Shown in pieces: positions 48,687 to 59,653 of a stretch of DNA of 64,000 nucleotides. Numbering within the stretch: the first letter of the stretch is position 1; the number at the start of each line of letters is the position of its first letter. Source of the DNA: Cenococcum geophilum 1.58 (taxonomy: Eukaryota; Ascomycota; Dothideomycetes; Gloniales; Gloniaceae); contig KV748202.1 of NCBI GenBank assembly GCA_001692895.1, positions 930,001 to 994,000 on the forward strand. The letters run 5' to 3'. A model generated the notes under the pieces. That model did not search any database, was not told the origin of the DNA, and worked only from the letters and a program-made list of their open reading frames with translations. The translations under genes were made by a program, and so were the position numbers.

Positions 48687-50845
48687 TAGGCTTATAGCTT
48701 AATATATGGAATAGGCAGCTTATCTAGCCTAAAACTATACCCCTAACGCCTTCCTTTATAAAAGAGATTAGTATTATAATAGAAAACCTTATATGGCCGT
48801 AGATAGATATTGTTTACTAGGCTAATATAACGCGTAGGGACTAGGCTTTTAAGAAGGATATATAGCTTAATTTATAACGGATCTGTATATTACGCCGCCC
48901 CTAGACTACCTATATTACACCACCCGCATTAAAGACTTAGGAAGTTAGTAGTAGCCTAGCTAAGTCCCTAATAGAGAACCTAGGCCTTATGTAGCCATAA
49001 AGGAAGGCTAGGGATATTAGATAATATACTAAACTAATAAACCAAAAGGACAACTTATAGAAAATGGAATATAAGCTAAGGAAGACTATAAACCCTATAC
49101 CGTAAAATACGGCCTAATAAATATCCGTAAAGAAGCCTACGGACCTCCTACTAGTTAATATTTACTGCATTAACGCTATAGGATTCTACTAGAACCTGGT
49201 TTAGCCTAATACTATTACCTTTATAACTAGCTTATACAAAATTAATTAAATAATTAAAGAGAAAGAAGCCCTAGCCTAAGAGAAAGACGAGCTTATAGAT
49301 AAGGAGCTAGTAGAACGGAAACTGCCCTATTAATATTAGGAATTTAAAAATATTTTCTCCAAAGCAGTGTCTAATATACTCCCGCCTCACTGACCGTATA
49401 ACTATAAAATTAAAATTAAGCCGGATAAGGTGGTTACCCTTAGCTATAGCCCCCTTTAACAGCAATCTACTACTAAATTATAGGCCATAAAGCAGTATCT
49501 TATTAATAACCTAGATAAGGGCTTTATTAAGCTTAGTTAAGCCCCTTTTAACTTATTAATTCTCTTTACTAAAAAGCTAAATAGAGGACTTTGTTTCTAT
49601 ATCAACCACCATAAGCTTAATAATTTAACCTTTAAAGACCACTACCTGCTGCCTTTACTTAATGAGACTTTGGCCTAAATAAGTAGAGCTAAAATCTTTA
49701 TAAAGCTTAATATCCGCTAGGCTTTTTACTAAATTAGGATAAACCCTAAATTAAAAAACCTTACTATGTTTTGGACCCGTTACGGAATATATAAATATAA
49801 AGTACTGCCTTTTAGACTAACTAACGGACCGACTATATACTAACAATATATAATTAATATACTATTTAACCACCTTAATAACTTCTATATAGCATACCTA
49901 AATAATATTATAATCTACTTTGAAAATAAACTAGAATATAAAGAGCATATTTATAAAGTCCTATAACGGCTTTAGGAAGCTAGCCTCTAAGCCAATATTA
50001 AGAAGTTAGAATTTAGTGTTAAGCGTATAAGATACTTAGGGTTTATTATTAGTATAAATGGAATTAAGGCAGACCTAGAAAAGATAGCTATAATTAACTA
50101 ATAGGTACCCCTAAGGACCGTAAAGGGGGTATAGTTATTCTTAGGGTTTTATAACTTCTACTAACGCTTTATTAAAAACTACAGTAGGATTACCCGGCTA
50201 CTAAGCCTACTTACCTATAAGGACTAGCCCTTTTACTTTAATACTATATATAGGTAAGCCTTTAATAAGCTTAAGAAACAACTAGTCTCTGCTCCCTTAC
50301 TTACCTACTTTAACCTAAAACGGCCCTTAATGCTAGAAACCGATACCTTAAATAGTGTTATAGCTAGCGTTTACTCCCAAAAGTAGATAGACAGAGAATA
50401 GCACCCTATTGCTTACTATTTAAAGACTATAATAGATACTAAGCTAAACTACCTAATTCACGATAAAGAAATGCTGGCTATTATCTCTAGCTTTTAGCAC
50501 TGGCGAGCCTAACTAAAAGGCATCCCTAAGTCTATTTAGGTAGTTTCTAATTATAAGGCCTTAGAATATTTTATAATAATAAAGGCCCTTATAGCCTAAT
50601 AGGCGCGCTAGGCAGACACTCTATCTTAATTTAACTTCCTAATTATATATAGGCTAGGCGCTACTAACCGTGCGGATACTCTTATAAGGCGTAAACAGGA
50701 TATAAATAACTAAATAGCCGTAAAGATCTTATTACGGACCTAAGCGCTACTATAACTAGAGCACCTTAACTCTTAAATACGGGCAGAACTAAATATAGAC
50801 TCTTTAGATACTAAGATATACCCTATTAACTCCATAGAACTGGAC

Positions 50846-51007
50846 TGTCACGGATTCCGGCCTGGCGGCCCTTAGCGAGCCTTGGCACCCCACAGTATAT
50901 AGAGTGCTGGTCCCTTCGCACCTCTTTGCACCTTCGTGCAATATCCTGTCGTGTACCATAGTCAATACTACGACGTTCACAGAGCCTCCTGACCTCGTTC
51001 CGTGACA
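50846..51007. repeat. Solo LTR, 162 bp, GC-rich, inside Gypsy D2
   Basis: Starts TGTCACGGAT and ends TTCCGTGACA (inverse ends), with a perfect TGGAC duplication (50841-50845, 51008-51012). Clearly GC-richer than the surrounding RIP-mutated Gypsy and lacking its C-to-T pattern, so it inserted after RIP or was too short to be a RIP target. A noisy second copy is at about 41287-41456. Open frames across it are not genes. Confidence 0.88.
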
Positions 51008-52680
51008 TGGACCTTATTAATAAACTGCTATAGGTAAACTATACGGCCCCTTCTCTATAGGAGTACCGCGAAAAGGCAAAGAACGTTTCTAGCCTATAGT
51101 CCCTTAAAAGTGGACTACTTAAGCACTATAAACGGCTAGTGGTAGTAAAGGAATAGAACTTACAGACTTAGCTTATTGCTAAAGCATATACCTAGGTCTT
51201 TACGGCCTACCCTAGAAAAAATAAAACCCGTAGGATTATTAGCGACCGCTACTACTAGCCTAGAATAATTATAAATATTAACCGCTATATACGGAACTAT
51301 AATAACTACTATAAGTTTATAATTCTATAAGATAAGACCCTAGGACTATTAAAACCCCTCCTAATACCTAACCGCCCCTAGTAATATATCTCTATAGACT
51401 TTTATAAACTACCTCTAGACCATAACGGATATAATATAGTTATAATTCTAGTTAACCACTTTAGCAAACGCCCGTTCTTAATTCCCTATTATAAGAATAT
51501 CAATGCTAAAGAGGCGGCCTAACTGTATATCTACTACGTCTACCAAATTTATAAACTACTAGATACTATTATATCCAACTACAGGCCGTAATTTATATTA
51601 GCTTTTTAAAATAAGTTCACCTAAATCTTGGGCATTAAGCTAAAGCTTTTTACGGCATATTACCCCTAGATAGATGGTTAAACGGAGATTATAAATTAAT
51701 ACTTAGACTAAAGACTCCGGCCTTTTATTAACTACTTCTAGGATAACTAAGCTAAACTATTACCCTTAATAGACTACGCCCAAGCCACCCTACCCCATAA
51801 CTCTACCAGATTTGCCCCTATTTAACTAAAAATAGGTTACCTACCCCGTATAAGCTTTAACTGGGAAAGACTAAAAGGGCCCCAGACCGTATATAAAAAA
51901 CTATCTTATAAGGAAGCCAAGCAGTACGCTAAGCGCTTAGAAGAAGCCTAAAAAGTAGCCTATATAAACCTAAAAAAGGCTTAAAAATTAATAGAATAGT
52001 AGGCGAATAAGTATAAGCGCGAGCCTAACTTTACTATAGGTAATATAGTCTAGGTTATAATAAAGAACTAAAAAATAAAACGACCTAGCTATAAGCTGGA
52101 CTATAAGATAGTAGGACCGTATAAGATTTTTAATAAAGTAGGTAACTTGTATAAGGTTAAGCTCCCAGACTTAATTAAAGTTCACCCTATTTTCTTACTA
52201 GATAAGCTATAGAAAGCTATAAATAACCTACTACTTAGATAAAAGAATAAACCTCCCCTACTAATTTAAGTTAACAATAATAATAAATGGGAAATTAAAG
52301 AAATACTAGCCTATAAACTTGTAAAGGGAACGTTAAAGTATTATATTAGTTGGAAAGGATATAACTTAGACCCCACTTAATACCCTATATAGAACTTTAT
52401 AGGTAGCCCCTATAAGCTTTAGGAGTTCTATAGCTATTACCCTAATAAACCCAGACTGCTAAAGTACCTAGATAAGTAAATAGAATGCTAGTATAATAAA
52501 GACGATAAGCTATTAAAAGAATATAAGGACAAAAACGCCCTAGAAATTTCTTAGTTATATAAGGTGTTAAGATATCTAGGAACTTTAACCGGCGGTTAAA
52601 GTTATCTATTTAGTTAGATTCTCTTACTAAGACTTTTAGCGGTAAAGCTTAAGGGCAGGCTTTTTTAGAGAGGGGGGTAA

Positions 52681-52907
52681 TGTTACGGTACTGGCAGAAC
52701 TTAGTAGAACTACGCACTAGCAAGTTGCTATAGGTTGCCGTATATTGCGGTCACGTAACGCGAAGATCTTATAAAATATCGAACGGCGCTACTCTTCTTC
52801 TCCTTTCCTTTCCCTAGCTTTAGATTCTTGTTTATAGATAATCCAATCATACAGGCTTGCGCGTCCCCTTTACTATGCCCATGCCTTAATTGACTAAGTC
52901 GCTAACA
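52681..52907 (+). repeat. 3' LTR of Gypsy D2
   Basis: Preceded by the polypurine tract AGAGAGGGGGGTAA, 227 bp, followed by ACTAG. Confidence 0.93.
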
Positions 52908-53324
52908 ACTAGTCACAATTTAGCGTAAGTAGCTAAAAGGCTAGCTATTTGCCGCATGGTAATAGCTCTAGGTAGCATACCGCGTTAATCTATTAATAGG
53001 ATCCACTGCTTAAGGCTCTCTTCTTATGCTAGTATAAGACGGCGATTTAAAGCAATAGAACCACGTTTTGCTTAAATGCCTTTATTGCGTCACCGGGCTG
53101 TAGTTTGGGGCACATTGTACGTGCTAGTGGCAGCTCAGAAGCTTTAAAATTGGCCTTGCTTATAGGTATTAATAGCTAAAACAAGTCTGCCCTCTTAAAA
53201 AACGGGGTTTTGTTGTTATAGTGTAGCCATTAAGGTAATAGTTTAAGTAACGCGTCGTGATTTTAACGATTTTAATGGGGTGGGCCACATGCTCGCGTAG
53301 GCCACTTGCCCACAAACTACGTTA

Positions 53325-53399
53325 TAACTATGCAAACTGTATAGTTTGCAGCAAATTGCCACAAACCGCAATAATAAGCCTAAAAAAAATTTCCTAATG
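53325..53399. other. Outer flank of the pogo-type element
   Basis: Short AT-rich stretch between the pogo end and the truncated Gypsy; includes ACTGTATAGTTTGCAG and AAATTTCCTAA, the latter resembling the MITE end. Confidence 0.4.
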
Positions 53400-53701
53400 T
53401 AGGTTCGTAAGTTCTATTCCTTTACTACTACTAGCTATTTCTAGTACTTAAGCAGGCCATTTTTAAGGGACTATAGGCTAGTAACGCCCTTTGCCTTTTT
53501 ATAGTACTTCTATAGAGAAGGGCCCGTATGGTTTGTTTATAGTAGTTTATTAATAAGGTAAAATTTCATAGGGTTAATAGGATATATCTTAGCGCTTAAA
53601 GGTTTATTACTTAGTTCTTTCTATATCTAAGGGTTAAGGTGCTCTAGTTATAGTAGCGTCTAGGTCCGTAATAAGATCTTTATAGCTAATTAGTTATCTA
53701 G

Positions 53702-54004
53702 TGTAACGGGACTAGCTCAGTTATAATAGGAATGTCTTAGTGAAACACTCGACAGATGAATTCTGACGCTTTGACCGAATTCTGCCAGATTAATCAAATT
53801 ACCGAAGTCCGTTGAAGACCGCGTGTGCGTATGCGCACGCATCAACTACTAAGCCCCTAACTATTTAATTATATAATTCTCTTATTATTCCCTTCTCTTT
53901 TTTACGCAACGTCTTGTTCTTAACGAGAGCTATATACCCTTAGATTTAGATAGAATTTATATTATTCCTTTAAATCTTCCCCAAAGTCTCTCCGCGCCCT
54001 TATA
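53702..54004 (+). repeat. 5' LTR of Gypsy C
   Basis: 303 bp, TGTAACGGGACTAGC...GCGCCCTTATA; contains the palindromic GCGTATGCGCACGC near 53830. Confidence 0.9.
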
Positions 54005-57000
54005 TTACGTTACGTTAATACTAATACCCTTAAAATAGTAAACAAACTTAAATCCGCCATAATAACTATTATAGCCCTAGTTAGGGAATAAATAACTATA
54101 ATGCAACAGTTCTTTATAGATGCCTTGGCCTAGCAATAAACTATACTAGAAGCTTAGTATTAGCAATTAATTAAAGCAATACATAAAAAAACTCTACGAC
54201 GCCAAAGTACTCGCGTTAAAGACCCTAATAGCAACACCTATAAATAAAATTAAAATAACTATATACAAACCTAACCCGTTAAATATAAACCCTAAACTAG
54301 TAACGGCAGCTTAACCTATACCTGCAATAAACCTAGTGCCTACTACAAAATCCGAAAAGCTCCTTAACCCTCTAATGTTTAATAGAAATTAAAATAACCT
54401 ATATCCCTTTATAACTAAGCTCCGTCTTAAACTTTTAATAAACTATAACTAATACCCTACTAAAGCTAGCAAGATTAGCTATGGAATGTCTTATTTAAGT
54501 AAAGACGCTATATAAACTATGGACCTATTCTTCTATAACAGCACCTTTATTAATTTTAAAATCTTTATCTCTCTACTAGAATAAACGTATAATAACGCCA
54601 GCCGTAAATATACAGCTGTTACTAAACTTAAAAACCTATAATAACGGAACCGAGACTTTACTAGCTTCTTTTTGGAATTTTTAGGCCTTATTAGTAAACT
54701 AAATTGGAATAAAGCCGCTAGAGTTACTGCTCTCCATTAAGCTATTTTAGATAAAATTAGAGTATAGTTAGTAGGCAGAGAACTGCTAAAGGACTTACCC
54801 GAATTTGCTATAATATATTAACGAATTAATAAGGACCTTTAATATAATAAATAGACTCATTCCCTAAAGCTAACTATACCTTATATTTAAAACTCTACGA
54901 AACTAATATATACCCTAAAGCGCGACCCATCTCTAAGACCTAAAAGCCCTATATATAACCCTATAGACCTTAACGCTACTTAATTTTATGCACCCTTAGA
55001 AACTAATAAATAAAGAACATAAGCCGTAAATAGAGAATATTTTAGATATGGAAAAAAGGGATATATTTAAAGGGATTGCCAAACTTACCCTTTTAAAAAN
55101 GTCNNCNGTAGCTCCTNTTNGTCCTTAAGTNNNACTTATTCTATAAATTATACTTAGTTACTATAAAGTATTTTACCTTTAGTTAATTTAGAAAACAAAT
55201 CGTCCTAGGGCTAAGTTGCGCCTTAAGATAAGAAGTAGAAGAGTATAAGTATCTAGGCTTTTCTAGCGCTAATATACAACATAACTCCCTTAATATACTT
55301 AGTAAAATTTAAATACTTAGAAAATGGAAGGAAGTATAAATCCTTATAGACAGCGGAGCCACTAGTATAGGCTTTATTAATATAAACTACGTAAAAACTT
55401 AACGCTTAAATTTAAAGAAATTTAATAAGCCCTAAGACCTATAAGGCTTTAATAGTAAGCCTTTAATATATAGTAAATTAACGTACTACGCTCTTATAAA
55501 GATGCGGATAGGCGAACACCTTAAATACGTTTCCCTATTTATAATACCCTTAAAGTATTATAAGGTAATACTCGGATATAGATAGCTAAAACGACACAAC
55601 CCTTTAATTAGCTAGGTTAAAGAAATACTAAATTTCTGTATAACCTACTACCGAAGTTATTACTTAAAATACCACTTACCCTATAAACATATATATAACT
55701 ATTTAAATTTAAAATAATATAAATTACCCTTGCTATAAACCTTTAAACTAACACAATAAAGTTATAACTGCTAATTATGGTAAAGAATGCGAAAATAATA
55801 TATTAAAACCCCTTAAAATTTATATAGTATAAGCCGTACCCTTTTACTTATTAGCAAGAAAACGAGACTATAAGATCTTTGCTATAACACTAGAAGATAT
55901 TAAGAAAGCGTTGGAACTAAAGCAATATATTAACCCCTAACCCCTTATACCTAAAGAATATTATAATCTAATTAATATATTTAAGAACTAATTTATAAAC
56001 TAACTACCCCTGCATTAAGATGAGTACAATTTTAAGATAGAACTTAAACCTAGTATAACGCTAAAGTTCGGCCTGTTATATAGTATATTATAAGAAGAGC
56101 TGCTTATAATACGATAATACCTTAAAGAGCACTTAGAGAAAGGATTTATTCGCCCTAATTAATTACTATTCGCCTTGCCTATACTATTTATTAAGAAACC
56201 TAGAGAAGGCTTAAGGTTCTATATTAATTATTAAGCCCTAAATGCGATTACGATTTAAAACTAATATCCAATTTCTCTGCTTTAAGAAACGCTTAACCGC
56301 TTAGTGAAAGTATAATACTTTACGAAGCTTAATATAGTCGCTACCTTTAATTAAATCCGTATTTGCGAAGGAGATAAGAAGTATACGGCTTTTTATATAT
56401 AATGGGGACTTTTTAAATACCTAGTAATGCCATTTAGTATAAAAAACGGTCCTAGTACGTTTTAGCAATACGTTAACAATACGCTTCGCGAATTCCTTAA
56501 TATATTCGTTACCGCGTAGATTAATAATATCTTATCTTCGCTTTCTAAGCACTAAAAGCATATCTAAATAGTCCTTAAACGCCTGCGAGACGCGGGCTTA
56601 TAATATAACATTAAGAAATGTAAGTTCCATGCATCCGAAGTTATATACTTAGGCCTAATTATATCCCGTAACGGAATTAAGATAAACCCTAAGAAAATCG
56701 CTGCGATTATAAACTAGGAAAGTCCTAGTAGTATATAAGATATTCTAGGATTTCTAGGATTTACAAATTTCTACTATTAATTTATTAATCACTTCTTAAA
56801 AATTGTTTAGCTATTAGTAAACTTAATAAGGAAAAATATAAGATTTAAATAGACTACTAAATGTGAATAAGCTTTTAATAACCTAAAATATCGTTTTACG
56901 ACTGCTCTAATTCTTACCCACTTTAATCCGGACCTTAAATATATCGTTAAAATAGACTTATCTGATTATATACTAGGAGGAGTATTATTACAATACAATA

Positions 57001-59350
57001 AGAACGGCGAGCTGCGCCTAGTAGCCTTTCTCTCCTAGAAACTTACCCCTACTAAATTAAACTATAAGATATATAATAAGGAACTGCTTATAATTATTAG
57101 ATGCTTTAAATAATGGCGTCCAGAACTTAAAGGATTGTTATTCCTAATACGCGTATTAACAGACTATAAAAACCTATAGTACTTTATAACTATAAAGCAA
57201 TTAACGCAGCGCTAAATTTGTTGGGCCGAATACCTCTTATAATTTAACTTTAAGATTACGTATTAACCTAGCAAACTTAATTAGAAGCCTGACTTATTAA
57301 CATGACGATTATAGGACTTACCTATAAACGCCTCTAATAAACGGATTATAAATTAATCACAAATTCTACTACCCCCTAAACGCTTTAAGAAACTACACCC
57401 TATATTTTTAGACGCGAAGCTTAATAGGAATAAATTGGAAATTAATAAGTAGGATATAGAAATTGATAAATTAATAGAGCACAAATATAAGAACGACCCC
57501 TAGATAGCAGATATAATAAAAGCGATTTAAATAGGGAAAAGGCAATATAAGGATATTATACTCGCTAAATGCGAAATCCGTAATAATCGGTTGTACTATT
57601 AATAGAAAATTATAGTCCCAAATTCTAAACCCTTATAATTTAAGATACTCGAATTCGTATATAATTACCCTATAGTAGGGCATCCTAGCTATATAAAGAC
57701 CTATAAGATTATTTAACGAGTATATTACTAGCCTATAATGTATAACTATATACAAAAATACGTTTAAGTATATAGAATGTGCGTGCGTGGGAAGACCTCT
57801 TATATAAAAAAGTAAGAAGTACTTTAACCGTTGCCAATTCCAATGTAAAGATGGCGAGATATCTTAATCAACTTCGTAGTTAACCTGCCTAATAGTAATA
57901 GGTTCATAAATATTATAGTAGTTGTTAACCGTCTTATAAAAATGCGATATATAATTTCTATGGACTCTATTAATATAATATTAGTAGCCAAATATTTTAT
58001 TAAGCGCGTCTTTAAGCTACACGGACTTCTTAATTCGATAATATTTAACTATAGAAGCCAGTTTGTTTTAGACTTCTAGCAAGCCCTATATAAATAATTA
58101 AGTATATAAATATAACTCTTAACTATATTTTATCCGGAGATAGATAGTTAAACTAAAATTGCGAACGCGATTATAGAATAATACCTATAAATGTACTACT
58201 CCTACCTATAAGACGACTAGGAAAAGTGGCTACTATTAGCTAAGTTTACTGCGAATAATATAAGAAATGAATTAATAGGCGTGACGCTGTTCTACGCAAC
58301 CTATAAATAAGACCCTTAACTTGGATTTAAACTATAACCTAAAATCGATATAATAGGACCTATAATTAAGAGGATTTAACTAATTAACGCGTATAACTTC
58401 GCTAATTAAATAAAGTAGTTAACGGAACTATTATAAAGTAAATTAGCGTACGCTTAAACGGTATAGGAATGGTATATAAATAAAGAACGAGCTCCCGCGT
58501 GGGACTTTAAGGAAGGTACTATAGTTTACCTAAATATATAAAACCTAAAGACTTAACAACCCTTAAAGAAACTAGACTGGAAGTTTATGGGCCTATACTA
58601 AGTTAAGAAGAAACTAAGCCCATATACTTATAAACTTAAACTACTAACTAAGATAAAAATATATCTAACGTTTTATGTAAACTTGCTATAACCCTTAAAG
58701 GGTAAACCTATAACTCGCGAAGTACCACCGCTACCCTCTATAATTATTAATAACGGTAATAGCTCTTACTTTATTAACTTAATTAATAATATGCAATAGA
58801 AGATATAATCTAAATAATTTAAACTTCTTGTTAAATGGGAAGGATATAAAATATAAACTTAGGAAACCTATAACCAGATTAAGACCGACGCACCTTCCCT
58901 AGTAAAAGAATTCTATAAAGACTATCCTTCACGGCCTGCTCTAGCTAGATGGATATAATATAAAAGTAAATAATTGCTACTTAATATAAATACACGAAAT
59001 ATAATAACAGGAAGCTTAAAATTAAAAAGAACTTAAAATACGTTACGACGTTTATAATACGATTATGTAACATATAAGATATTAAGGAACTTTAACCGCC
59101 GGTTAAAGTTGTTTAATTAGTTAGATCTGCCTTGCTAAGACCCACTATAAAGATATTAGCTCTGCTTACTGCCTTAACTAAGCTAATAGCAATTTTTTAT
59201 CCCGGGGATGGAAAATCCTAATTAGCCCATTTAATAATAGAATTGGTAAAACTCTATACCGCTATATAACGCGAAAATATAACACGTAATAAGTTATAAG
59301 TCTTAACTAAAAATTAAATTATTTAGACCTTTAGCTAAAAGGGGGGGGAC

Positions 59351-59653
59351 TATAACGGGACTAGCCTAGTTATAGTAGGAATGTCTTAATAAAACACTTA
59401 ACAGACAAATTCTAACGCTTTAACCGAATTCTGCCAGATTAATCGAATTACTAAAGTCTGTTAAAGACCGCGTGCGTATATGCGCACGCATTAACCACCA
59501 AGCCCCTAACTATTTAATTATATAATTCTCTTGTTATTCCCTTCTCTTCTTTACGCAATGTCTTGTTCTTAGCGAGAGCTATATACCCTTAGATTTAGAT
59601 AGAATTTATATCGTTCCTTTAAATCTTCCCTAAAGTCTCTCCGCGCCCTTATA
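59351..59653 (+). repeat. 3' LTR of Gypsy C
   Basis: 303 bp, TATAACGGGACTAGC...GCGCCCTTATA; equal in length to the 5' LTR, differing by transitions. Confidence 0.9.

Larger units (their letters stand above)
37446..52907 (+). mobile_element. Gypsy 'D2' with assembly duplication inside
   Basis: Plus-strand relative of D1. The 5' LTR at 37446-37672 and 3' LTR at 52681-52907 (both 227 bp, differing by transitions) are bracketed by ACTAG (37441-37445, 52908-52912). Gag starts at 37897 (MPQTIVVGKAAVGPLN). RT has YLNN near 40339-40350. The chromodomain near 52285-52400 includes YISWKGYNLDPT. The span is far too long because of the repeated assembly segment; joining 37446-41281 to 50839-52907 gives about 5.9 kb, the length of D1 plus the solo LTR at 50846. 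Confidence 0.85.
30161..53324 (-). mobile_element. Fot1/pogo-type DNA transposon split by two Gypsy insertions
   Basis: Inverted ends of 49 bp (30161-30209, 53276-53324; five mismatches, all transitions), starting TAACGTAGT, flanked by TA (30159-30160, 53325-53326). Host pieces 30161-31098, 36947-37445 and 52913-53324 sum to about 1.85 kb, the size of Fot1-type elements. The minus-strand frame runs through the pieces: near 37210-37270 it has NKTGFQ at the family's DETGF motif (catalytic Asp changed to Asn) and ends in a zinc knuckle CSICKLLEHTARTC (about 30309-30350) followed by PKRQITS and stop. The D1 insertion lies in the frame between codons for RTI and STH. RIP-mutated, inactive. A noisy second copy of the right end is near 44340-44460. 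Confidence 0.85.
48687..57199 (+). other. Right copy of the assembly duplication
   Basis: The better of the two copies, although isolated ambiguous bases occur at 55100-55133. It starts inside D2 Gag/pol and runs into the RNase H region of Gypsy C. Confidence 0.9.
53702..59653 (+). mobile_element. Chromodomain Gypsy 'C', complete, RIP-dead
   Basis: 5,952 bp with 303-bp LTRs and a TCTAG duplication (53697-53701, 59654-59658). Domain order on the plus strand: Gag from about 54090; protease with intact LIDSGATSIGF near 55347-55380; RT with FIKKPREGLRFYINY near 56180-56235 and the YVDD box degraded near 56520; integrase zinc region GHPSYIKTY...RMCVRGKTSY near 57680-57810 and core near 57900-58200; chromodomain with LLVKWEGYK near 58828-58855 before the 3' LTR. 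A G8 tract precedes the 3' LTR. RIP-type stops throughout. Inserted into Gypsy E, so younger than E. Confidence 0.9.

Noticed and set aside
50826-51008. Minus-strand 60-codon open frame
   Set aside because: Lies across the GC-rich solo LTR; open only because that sequence lacks RIP stops.
39128-57199. True 9-kb segmental duplication
   Set aside because: The 25-N gap, the noisy end of the left copy and the matching target duplications point to an assembly overlap.
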